A stretch of 53,764 nucleotides of DNA from positions 1-53,764 of the forward strand of contig NZ_JABBXF010000084.1 of the NCBI RefSeq assembly GCF_013030945.1, in the 5' to 3' direction. The notes below the pieces were generated by a model. That model saw only the letters and a list, made by a program, of their open reading frames with translations. It had not been told where the DNA came from and did not search any database. Each line of letters starts with the position of its first letter. Within the stretch, counting starts at the first letter, position 1. Positions 32,421 to 38,582 of the stretch are shown here, piece after piece. The DNA comes from Streptomyces morookaense (GTDB lineage: Bacteria; Actinomycetota; Actinomycetes; Streptomycetales; Streptomycetaceae). Made by a program: the position numbers and the translations under genes.

Positions 32421-32954
32421 TCACGTCACCACACCAACCCCCACCGCCAGTACCCCCACCCCCACCGCACCGTAGAAAGCCCCCACGGCGATCCGTACCT
32501 GCACCCGCACCGCCCCAGCCCTCGTGCCGTTGTTCCACCGTGCCCCGAACACGAGCGCCGGCACCCCGAAGACCAGAAAGCACGCCGCGAAGCACGTTCC
32601 GGCGAGCCAGCCCAGGAAGTAGGCCGGGCCTACCGCGTAGTACGTCCACGGGGCGCGGGTCACCGTGACGCGGCGGCCCAGGGCGTAGTCCGGTTCGATG
32701 ACCGCTTTCGGGTCCGTCGTCCTGCCGTCGTCCGAGCGGAACGTGCCCTGCGACGACCTGGTGGTGCCGCCCCGTGAGCTGTAGCTGTACTTGTAGCCGT
32801 CCACCGTCAGCGTGCCGTGCGTTCCCGCGAGGCCCGAGGCGTAGGGGAGGGCCGGAACGCAGAAGCTGCCGATGAGCACCGCCATCAGGAGCATGGCCGC
32901 ACCGCCGAACCGTACTGCCGCGTTGGACGGAGGCGTCCTGTACCGCTTGGCCAT
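32421..32954 (-). CDS. DUF3592-like membrane protein
   Basis: 177 residues, ATG 32954 after GGGAGACAGAAGGAC. One membrane segment at ~16-40 (GGAAMLLMAVLIGSFCVPAL), then an extracytoplasmic beta domain (GTLTVDGYKYSYSSRGG, GRRVTVTRAPWTYYAV), then two further segments near the C-terminus (GPAYFLGWLAGTCFAACFLV and VRIAVGAFYGAVGVGVLAVG). This matches small DUF3592-type proteins. Function unknown. The 200 bp after it (32221-32420) hold no gene. Confidence 0.75.
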   Translation of the reverse strand: MAKRYRTPPSNAAVRFGGAAMLLMAVLIGSFCVPALPYASGLAGTHGTLTVDGYKYSYSSRGGTTRSSQGTFRSDDGRTTDPKAVIEPDYALGRRVTVTRAPWTYYAVGPAYFLGWLAGTCFAACFLVFGVPALVFGARWNNGTRAGAVRVQVRIAVGAFYGAVGVGVLAVGVGVVT

Positions 32955-33103
32955 GTCCTTCTGTCTCCCCGTAGGCGATCTCTTCGGAGATCACCGTAGG
33001 CAGACGCCGGTCACGCCCAACTGCGCATATCGGCACAAGGTGCCGGGCGAACAGGCAATCCATACGCTGTCTTTGCCGCCGCCTCACTCCTCGTCACTCC
33101 TCC

Positions 33104-33946
33104 TCACTCCGCAATGCCCCGCGTCAGCATCACCACCGCAACGAACCTCCGGTACAGCCGGATCGGGTCCTCGTCCGTCATCCGGACCGTCACAGCGTCG
33201 ACCCGCTCGACGTCCGCGATCCACGTCGCCATCTCGGCGAGGTCCGGGTTGCGGAACCGTACGGTCAGCGTGGCCGGCAGGTTGATGCACGGCAGTGCAG
33301 ACCGGGACCGGGACCGGAAAACGTCCCGGACCGCATCCCTTGCCGCCTCGTGGATCAATTCGCGGGCCGTAGCCGGGTGGACGCTGTCCGCGGCGAACCG
33401 CGACACCGACGACTTGACCACGGCGCTCCGGATGCCCGGGCAGAACGGCTCGATCTCGGCAGCCGTCGTCTCGTCACCCGTGATCAGCACCACCGGCACG
33501 CCGTGGCCCAGCGCCACCAGCGCGTTGATGCCGCTCTCCCCGGCAGTCACGCCGTTGAGCCGCACCTCACTGATCGCCAGAGGGTTGTACGTGTGCGAGA
33601 GCGCGGCCGGCGCGCCCGTCATGGAGCCGTGGTACGAGACGAAGAAGACGGCGTCGAAGGAGGCGTCCAGCCCCTGCATCATGTAGAGGGGCTTGTGCCG
33701 TCCGGAGAGGTAACGGGCCCGGCCCGCAAGGGTGTCGGGGCGCAGGTTGGTCATCTTCGAGTGGGCGTCGTTGACCAGGAATGCGGTCGCGCCCGCCGCC
33801 ATCGCCCCCTCGATCGCGGCGTTGACCTCCTGCTGCAGCAGGTCCCGGTAGTACGCGTAGTCGCCCGCGGCCTCCGCGGGCCGGCACTGCGACCAGTCGA
33901 CGACGCCTGCGGTGCCCTCCATGTCGGAGGAGAGGAAGATTTTCAC
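33104..33946 (-). CDS. M55 family D-aminopeptidase (DppA-like)
   Basis: 280 residues, GTG at 33946. Zinc-dependent D-aminopeptidases of this family cleave D-Ala-containing peptides. The family start MKIFLSSDMEGTAGVVDW carries the metal-binding DxEG; further conserved motifs are FLVNDAHSKMTNL, FVSYHGSMTGAPAALSHTY and GESGINALVALGHGVPVVLI. No signal peptide, so it is cytoplasmic. It lies 29 bp after the TetR gene and probably in the same operon. Plausible role: recycling of peptidoglycan-derived or exogenous D-amino acid peptides. Confidence 0.92.
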   Translation of the reverse strand: MKIFLSSDMEGTAGVVDWSQCRPAEAAGDYAYYRDLLQQEVNAAIEGAMAAGATAFLVNDAHSKMTNLRPDTLAGRARYLSGRHKPLYMMQGLDASFDAVFFVSYHGSMTGAPAALSHTYNPLAISEVRLNGVTAGESGINALVALGHGVPVVLITGDETTAAEIEPFCPGIRSAVVKSSVSRFAADSVHPATARELIHEAARDAVRDVFRSRSRSALPCINLPATLTVRFRNPDLAEMATWIADVERVDAVTVRMTDEDPIRLYRRFVAVVMLTRGIAE

Positions 33947-33975
33947 CCCCTACCAGTGCCCCGGCCGGGGAGCTC

Positions 33976-34725
33976 CTACCGGTCGTCCTCCGGCCGCTTC
34001 CGCACCGCAACCGCCGTCTGCGCCATCCCCGGCAGGAAGTCCGTGAACAGTTCGTGCACCTCGTGCACGAGCGGCCGCAGCACCCGGAAGCGGGCCAGTG
34101 ACACGCCCCGCGTCGTCAGGCGGGCGCCGCGGTCGGCCAGGCGGCGGCTGCGTTCGCGGGCGGGAGAGCGGTCGAAGACCCAGTAGAGGACGAGGCCCAT
34201 CTGGGAGAGCCACATCAACTCGGGGAGGACGTCCGCCAGTTCGTCCGGAACCTTCGCCTTGCTGCCCGCCAAGGCCTCGCGGTGGATCGCGATGGAGGCT
34301 TCCCGGGCGTGCTCGGACTCGGCGGAGAAGGGGCTCAGGGGGCTGTCCGGGTCCGCGGCGTTCTTGAAGAACTGGGCCGCGAACTCGTGGTACGGCTCCG
34401 CGACGTCCAGCCACGCCTGGAGCACCCCCGCCAGGCGAGCGTGCAGATCGGTCTCGCGGTCCAGGACGGCGCGGGCCGCCGTCTGGTGTTCCGCGCCGAT
34501 CCGGTCGTAGAAGCCCTGGATCAGGTGCTCCTTGCCCGCGAAGTAGTAGTACGCGTTGCCGACGGAGACCCCGGCCTCCTTGGCGATGGCCCGCATCGTG
34601 GTCTTGTCGTAGCCCCGTTCCTGGAAGAGCCGCATCGCGGTTTCGAGGATCAGGGTGCGGGTCTGCTCGCTCTTCTCGGTCCTGGGTGCGGGATTCGCCT
34701 GCGGGGGCTCGTTCTCTGGTGGCAC
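33976..34725 (-). CDS. TetR family transcriptional regulator
   Basis: 249 residues, GTG at 34725. After an acidic/Pro-rich tail, the N-terminal helix-turn-helix is at ~17-65 (TRTLILETAMRLFQERGYDK, TTMRAIAKEAGVSVGNAYYYF), a textbook TetR pattern. The ligand domain includes LPELMWLSQMGLVLYWVFDR. It lies 87 bp downstream of a membrane-protein gene whose promoter carries two TTGAACRCGTTCAA palindromes. Those are the likely operators, making the module self-regulated if the genes are co-transcribed. Confidence 0.92.
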   Translation of the reverse strand: MPPENEPPQANPAPRTEKSEQTRTLILETAMRLFQERGYDKTTMRAIAKEAGVSVGNAYYYFAGKEHLIQGFYDRIGAEHQTAARAVLDRETDLHARLAGVLQAWLDVAEPYHEFAAQFFKNAADPDSPLSPFSAESEHAREASIAIHREALAGSKAKVPDELADVLPELMWLSQMGLVLYWVFDRSPARERSRRLADRGARLTTRGVSLARFRVLRPLVHEVHELFTDFLPGMAQTAVAVRKRPEDDR

Positions 34726-34812
34726 GGTTCAGAGCCTAAACCGCGGCCGAAGCCGGCGGACCGGGACGCGGCGCGCATCCCGGTCGACCCTCGTCCCTCG
34801 CCGTCATCCGGC

Positions 34813-35253
34813 TCACTGCCCGGCCGGCGCGGCCCACGGACCCGGCTGGGCAGGGCCCGCCCAGCCCTGCGGCGGCATCGGCGGCACCGGCGTGACCTGC
34901 TCCCGCTCCATCATCCCGCGGCGGCGGAACTTGCTGAGCGCGAAGACATTGCCGAGATGCATCACGCCCAGGACGAGCAGGACGACGCCGAGCTTCTGCG
35001 ACAGCGCCTCGAACACCCCACGGGCGTTCGTGATCTTGTCGTCGTCCTGCAGGTACAGCGCGATGAACCCGAGGTTCACGAGGTAGAAGCCCACCACCAG
35101 CAGGTGGTTGACAGCTTCTGCGAGCTTCTCGTTGCCGTGCAGCACGTCGGCGAGGAAGACCTGACCGTTGCGGCTGAGCGTGCGCGCCACCCAGATCGTG
35201 AGGCCGACGCTGGCCAGCAGGTAGACGACGTACGCGACGACTGTGAGGTCCAT
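34813..35253 (-). CDS. Small conserved membrane protein, probable TetR target
   Basis: 146 residues, ATG 35253 with AAGGGGTGGGG upstream. Three membrane segments: ~2-22 (LTVVAYVVYLLASVGLTIWV), ~48-68 (NHLLVVGFYLVNLGFIALYL) and ~87-107 (LGVVLLVLGVMHLGNVFALS), then a cytoplasmic Pro/Gly tail ending PGPWAAPAGQ. I do not recognise a transporter family; three segments and the Pro-rich tail match small streptomycete membrane proteins of unknown function. Its promoter is bracketed by palindromes likely bound by the downstream TetR protein. Confidence 0.85.
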   Translation of the reverse strand: MDLTVVAYVVYLLASVGLTIWVARTLSRNGQVFLADVLHGNEKLAEAVNHLLVVGFYLVNLGFIALYLQDDDKITNARGVFEALSQKLGVVLLVLGVMHLGNVFALSKFRRRGMMEREQVTPVPPMPPQGWAGPAQPGPWAAPAGQ

Positions 35254-35284
35254 GTCTTGTCCCCACCCCTTCTCGAACTACTTC

Positions 35285-35298
35285 TTGAACACGTTCAA
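35285..35298. promoter_or_regulatory. TetR-type operator O1
   Basis: TTGAACACGTTCAA, a near-perfect 14-bp palindrome, about 10-23 nt downstream of the predicted start of transcription of the membrane-protein gene. Its centre is 45 bp from that of the second operator. Confidence 0.65.
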
Positions 35299-35314
35299 AA
35301 CTGCGTCGGTCAGG

Positions 35315-35343
35315 ACTGTAGACCTGTTTTTGAACGCGTTCAA
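35315..35343 (-). promoter_or_regulatory. Promoter of the membrane protein-tetR-M55 group
   Basis: On the minus strand TTGAAC (35343-35338), a 17-bp spacer and TACAGT (35320-35315) fit a vegetative promoter. The -35 lies inside the second TetR palindrome, so repressor and polymerase would compete. Transcription would start near 35308. Confidence 0.55.
35330..35343. promoter_or_regulatory. TetR-type operator O2
   Basis: TTGAACGCGTTCAA, a perfect 14-bp palindrome overlapping the -35 element of the minus-strand promoter. Confidence 0.68.
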
Positions 35344-35482
35344 CCTGGGGGTGTCCAACGTGACCCACGGGTCAGGAGTCCAATTTCGATCCTGGTCAAA
35401 AGGCTTGGTGCGCCGTTGGCCCGCGCGGGACATTGGGGCTGCCCGAGGACGCCCCACTCGTCACGGGCAGACCGAGAACAGG

Positions 35483-35526
35483 CAGGAACCAAGCAAGAAC
35501 CAGGCAAGAACCAGGCAAGGACCAAG
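35483..35526 (+). repeat. Four tandem 11-bp repeats
   Basis: Units CAGGAACCAAG, CAAGAACCAGG, CAAGAACCAGG and CAAGGACCAAG run head to tail, followed by a weaker fifth (CACGATCCCAAG). The array ends 23 bp before the I36 inhibitor start. An 11-bp period matches one helical turn and is typical of PhoP or SARP direct-repeat binding sites, although the sequence is not a clear match to either. Confidence 0.6.
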
Positions 35527-35549
35527 CACGATCCCAAGGGGGAACCATC

Positions 35550-35915
35550 ATGCGCAGGACGATGAAGACCGCCGCGGCACTCGCGCTCGCCGTCGGAGCG
35601 TTCACCACGGTCGGTGCGACCACCGCCTCCGCCCGGCCCGCCGACGCCAGCCACGGATGCCCCTCCGGCGACGTGTGCTTCTACCCGGGCGCCGGATGGA
35701 ACAACGACCAGCCGTCCCAGACGTACTACAAGTACGGGACCTACAACCTCAGCAACATGTACGGGACCTACCGCATCTACAACAACCAGACCGGCGGCGC
35801 CACCATGCGCACCTGCACGGGCTACAACGGCAGTGGTTGTGAGGGCTACCTGCCCGCCGGCTGGTACATCGACAAGGACATGACGCCGATCAACTCCATC
35901 ACCCTGGAGCCGTAG
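35550..35915 (+). CDS. Secreted peptidase inhibitor family I36-like protein
   Basis: 121 residues, ATG 35550 with AAGGGGG upstream. Signal peptide of ~30 residues (basic MRRTMK, hydrophobic core AAALALAVGAFTTVGA, cleavage after ASA). The mature ~90 residues are a beta/gamma-crystallin-like domain: CPSGDVCFYPGAGW, two YGTY-type strands, and CTGYNGSGCEGY, with four cysteines suggesting two disulfides. This matches the I36 family, founded by the streptomycete metalloprotease inhibitor SMPI. It is a single-gene unit, with direct repeats upstream and a large hairpin downstream. Confidence 0.85.
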   Translation: MRRTMKTAAALALAVGAFTTVGATTASARPADASHGCPSGDVCFYPGAGWNNDQPSQTYYKYGTYNLSNMYGTYRIYNNQTGGATMRTCTGYNGSGCEGYLPAGWYIDKDMTPINSITLEP

Positions 35916-35926
35916 CGCTCCGCGGG

Positions 35927-36011
35927 AAGTGCGGTGCGCCAACTGCGGGCTCGTTGTGGCTGGTCGCGCAGTTCCCCGCGCCCCTTTGGGGCGCGATCGC
36001 GCACCGCACTT
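35927..36011. terminator. Large compound hairpin containing a streptomycete repeat
   Basis: Outer inverted repeat AAGTGCGGTGCGC/GCGCACCGCACTT (35927-35939 with 35999-36011). Inside, 35943-35994 is one copy of the repeat also seen at 38342-38519, ending in the hairpin GCGCCCC-TTT-GGGGCGC (35978-35994). It lies between the convergent I36 and DinB-like genes and probably terminates both. Confidence 0.65.
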
Positions 36012-36017
36012 CGCCGC

Positions 36018-36545
36018 TCAGATCCCCGTCGCGCCGTCGATGCGTTCGCGGATCAGATCCGCGTGACCGTTGTGGCGCGCATACTCCTCGATCATGTGCA
36101 CCATGATCCAGCGCAGTGAGACGTCCCGGAAGCCGATCTGCGCCGCGTCCCGCTCGGAGAGCCGGCCCGTGTCGTCCAGCGAGGCGCCTGCTGCCGCCGC
36201 CCGGCTCGCATCGGTCTCCGCGCGCCATGCGGCCAGCGCCTCGTCCATACCGAGGTCCGGGGCCGGTGCGAACCCGTAGGCCTGCTCCTCGCCGTACGGC
36301 AGCGGTACGTCGCGCTGGGCGAACACACGCTGGAACCAGTTCCGTTCGACGTCCGTCATGTGCCGGACCAGACCGAGCAGGGTCAGCGGCGACGGCTCCG
36401 CCGAGGCGCGGCGCGCGAGTGCGTCGTCGAGACCCGTGCACTTCAGCACGAGCGTGGCGCGGTGGAACTCCAACCAGCTCTCCAGCATGGCGCGTTCACC
36501 GGCCTGCGGGGGCGGTAACGGACGACCGTCCGGTGTCTTGGTCAT
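36018..36545 (-). CDS. DinB/DUF664 family protein
   Basis: 175 residues from ATG 36545; the in-frame GTG at 36554 lacks a ribosome site. Four-helix DinB-like fold with the DUF664 signatures VRHMTDVERNWFQRVFAQRD and MVHMIEEYARHNGHADLIRE, whose histidines would bind a metal ion. Family members include metal-dependent thiol transferases (mycothiol or bacillithiol), but most streptomycete DUF664 proteins have no assigned function. Cytoplasmic. Confidence 0.88.
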   Translation of the reverse strand: MTKTPDGRPLPPPQAGERAMLESWLEFHRATLVLKCTGLDDALARRASAEPSPLTLLGLVRHMTDVERNWFQRVFAQRDVPLPYGEEQAYGFAPAPDLGMDEALAAWRAETDASRAAAAGASLDDTGRLSERDAAQIGFRDVSLRWIMVHMIEEYARHNGHADLIRERIDGATGI

Positions 36546-36590
36546 GATGCTCACCCTGGCACACGCCGGCCGGCATGGACAGGGGCGCGA

Positions 36591-37403
36591 TCAGCTGCGG
36601 GTGGAGACGTGAAATCCGGCCATGTCCGGGCCCGTTCCGGACCAGGACCGCCCGTAGCGTTCCGCGACGGCGTCCAGCGGGTGCGTCTCGACGTTCCAGC
36701 CGTGCCGGCCCAGCCAGTCGCCGAGCCCGGTGCCGAGGCCGCCCTTCCAGAGCGCGACGAGGTGGGCGACGGTCGGATCGCCGGCGCCCGCCGCCGAGAC
36801 GTCCCGCCCGCGTTCGTGCGCGAGCCGGCTGCCGGGGGCGGAGAGCCCGCCCAGGGTGTCCAGCAGGCCGACGGCCTCGTCCTCGGTGAGGTAGACGAAC
36901 AGCCCCTCGACCAGCCAGGCCGTCGGCGCCTCCCGGTCGAAGCCGGCCGCGGCCAGCCGGGCGGCCCAGTCCGCGCCGGTGAGGTCGACGTCGAGCGCGG
37001 TCCGTTCACAGCGCGGTGCGGCGCCCTGCCCCGCCAGGACGCGCTCCTTGAACTCCAGCACCGGCGGCAGGTCCAGCTCGTACAGCCGCACCCCGTCCGG
37101 CCAGGGCAGGCGGTAGGCCCGGGTGTCCAACCCGGCCGCCGGCAGGACGACTTGGCGGATGCCGCCGTCGACGGCCCCGAGCAGGTAGTCGTCGTAGAAA
37201 CGGGTACGGATCACCGTGTAGTGGGCGAGCGCCAGGGCGTACGGCCCGGGCTTCCGGCCCGTGGTGTATCCGGCGGTCCTGACGAACGCCCGCGCATACG
37301 GGTCCGTGAAGAGCCCGCCGGGGCGCTCGCTCTCCAGCGCGCGCACGTTGGCGACGGACAGGGCCGTCCTGCTGACGGGGCTCAACGGTCCGGAAGTTGT
37401 CAT
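36591..37403 (-). CDS. SAM-dependent methyltransferase (LCM/TIGR00027-type)
   Basis: 270 residues from ATG 37403. Class I methyltransferase of the leucine carboxyl methyltransferase-like group: GGLFTDPYARAFV, QVVLPAAGLDTRAYRLPWPD (SAM-binding loop), YELDLPPVLEFKERVL and WLVEGLFVYLTEDEAVGLL are the family landmarks. In Actinobacteria these enzymes are numerous; some act on secondary metabolites, and the substrate cannot be told here. Twenty bp separate it from the upstream HAD gene, so they may be co-transcribed. Confidence 0.9.
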   Translation of the reverse strand: MTTSGPLSPVSRTALSVANVRALESERPGGLFTDPYARAFVRTAGYTTGRKPGPYALALAHYTVIRTRFYDDYLLGAVDGGIRQVVLPAAGLDTRAYRLPWPDGVRLYELDLPPVLEFKERVLAGQGAAPRCERTALDVDLTGADWAARLAAAGFDREAPTAWLVEGLFVYLTEDEAVGLLDTLGGLSAPGSRLAHERGRDVSAAGAGDPTVAHLVALWKGGLGTGLGDWLGRHGWNVETHPLDAVAERYGRSWSGTGPDMAGFHVSTRS

Positions 37404-37423
37404 GGTCACCGAGGATACGGGCG

Positions 37424-38083
37424 TCAGCCCCGGGCCAGCAGCGCCGGCAGCTTGCGCATGTCGTCGAAGACGACCGTGCCCGGGCCTTCGAGCCACTCCG
37501 CCGGGATCAGCCCGCCCGCGTACCCGAGGGAGCGCATGCCCGCCGAACGGGCCGCCTGGACGCCGTACTTGCTGTCCTCGACCACGACGCACGCCGCGGG
37601 AGCCACGCCCATCGCGGCCGCCGCGTGCAGGAACAGATCGGGCGCGGGCTTGCCGTGCGCGACCTCGGTCGCGCTGAAGATGCGGCCCTCGAAGCGGCCG
37701 TACAGGCCGGTGATGCCGAGGGTGTGCCGCATCTTCTCGTGTGTGCCGCTGGAGGCGACGCACGTGGGGAGGCCCGCCGCCTCGATCGCGTCGAGGGCCT
37801 CGGCGATGCCCGGGACCGCGGTCAGCTCGGCGTCCATCGCCTCCTGGTGCAGTGTCCAGAAGCGTTCCTCCCAGACGGTGGCCCGCTCCTCGCCTATGTG
37901 CGCGACGATGTCGGTACGAATGGACGCCGCGGAGCGGCCCATGAACCGCTCGACGACCTCCGCCTCGCTCATCGGCCACCCGAGTTCCGCCCCCAGGCGG
38001 ACATTGATGCGGGCGGCGATGGATTCGCTGTCGACGAGCACGCCGTCGCAGTCGAAGATGACGAGTTCCACAGGATCGATCAT
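37424..38083 (-). CDS. HAD-superfamily phosphatase (beta-phosphoglucomutase-like)
   Basis: 219 residues from ATG 38083 (an in-frame GTG at 38092 is possible; GGTGG 5 nt upstream favours the ATG). All four HAD motifs are visible: I FDCDGVLVDSE, II VASSGTH, III Lys in AHGKPAPDLF, IV VVEDSKYGV. The cap domain is helical, placing it with subfamily IA phosphatases/phosphoglucomutases such as GS1-like or YieH-like enzymes. The substrate is probably a small sugar phosphate. Cytoplasmic. Confidence 0.92.
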   Translation of the reverse strand: MIDPVELVIFDCDGVLVDSESIAARINVRLGAELGWPMSEAEVVERFMGRSAASIRTDIVAHIGEERATVWEERFWTLHQEAMDAELTAVPGIAEALDAIEAAGLPTCVASSGTHEKMRHTLGITGLYGRFEGRIFSATEVAHGKPAPDLFLHAAAAMGVAPAACVVVEDSKYGVQAARSAGMRSLGYAGGLIPAEWLEGPGTVVFDDMRKLPALLARG

Positions 38084-38098
38084 GCGGGCCACCGTACG

Positions 38099-38317
38099 TC
38101 AGGCGACGAACCAGACGCGTTCGATCTTCTCCGGCCCGACGTCGTACATCGCGACAGCGGTACGCACGTCACCGCCCATAAACCCGCTCACGCGCTCCTG
38201 GTCGATCACCACACGGCCGTGCACGACGCGCGACACCAGCTCCGCGTGCAGCTCCGGGCTCGACGCGAACAGCTCGCGGTACCGCTCCCTGAACGCCGGA
38301 CCCGAGCGGTCGGCCAT
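38099..38317 (-). pseudogene. Truncated NTF2-like/SnoaL-like gene (C-terminal half)
   Basis: The readable part, AFRERYRELFASSPELHAEL then RVVHGRVVIDQERVSGF and IERVWFVA, is the C-terminal half of an NTF2-like protein that is normally ~110-120 residues. Only 72 residues remain from ATG 38317. Similarity seems to continue a few codons upstream (FPGGEE, to about 38338) and stops exactly where a Streptomyces intergenic repeat begins (38342). The missing N-terminal half is not found on the far side of the repeat. This looks like a gene truncated by a repeat-associated deletion or insertion. A short intact protein cannot be fully excluded. Confidence 0.65.
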
Positions 38318-38341
38318 CTCCTCCCCGCCGGGGAAGGGGGT

Positions 38342-38519
38342 GCGCCCCGTAAGGGGCGCGGGGAACTGCGCGATCGGCCACGACGCGCCCGCAGTCGAGG
38401 TTCCCCCAGCTACCGCTGGGGGTGCCCCCAGGGCTGCGCCCCGGACCCCTGGGCGTGGTGCGTCGGCTGCGGGCCGGTGGGGGTTGCTCGCGCAGTTCCC
38501 CGCGCCCCTGACGGGGCGC
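38342..38519. repeat. Two inverted copies of a Streptomyces intergenic repeat
   Basis: The left copy (38342-38394) and right copy (38467-38519) are inverted: GCGCCCC-GTAA-GGGGCGC, then GGGGAACTGCGCGA, a variable part and CCCGCAG, mirrored on the right. The 72-bp centre holds another hairpin CCCCCAGC-TACC-GCTGGGGG (38403-38422). A third copy is at 35943-35994. I recall this motif as common between streptomycete genes. It lies between eccC and the truncated NTF2-like gene and may terminate eccC. Confidence 0.72.
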
Positions 38520-38582
38520 CCGTGGTCGCGCCCACGCGGCGGAGCCGCATATGTCAACAGCGCCGCGCCCCCGGCGGAGCGC

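Noticed and set aside
35483..35526. Possible CRISPR array
   Set aside because: Repeats are 11 bp without spacers, and no cas gene is nearby.
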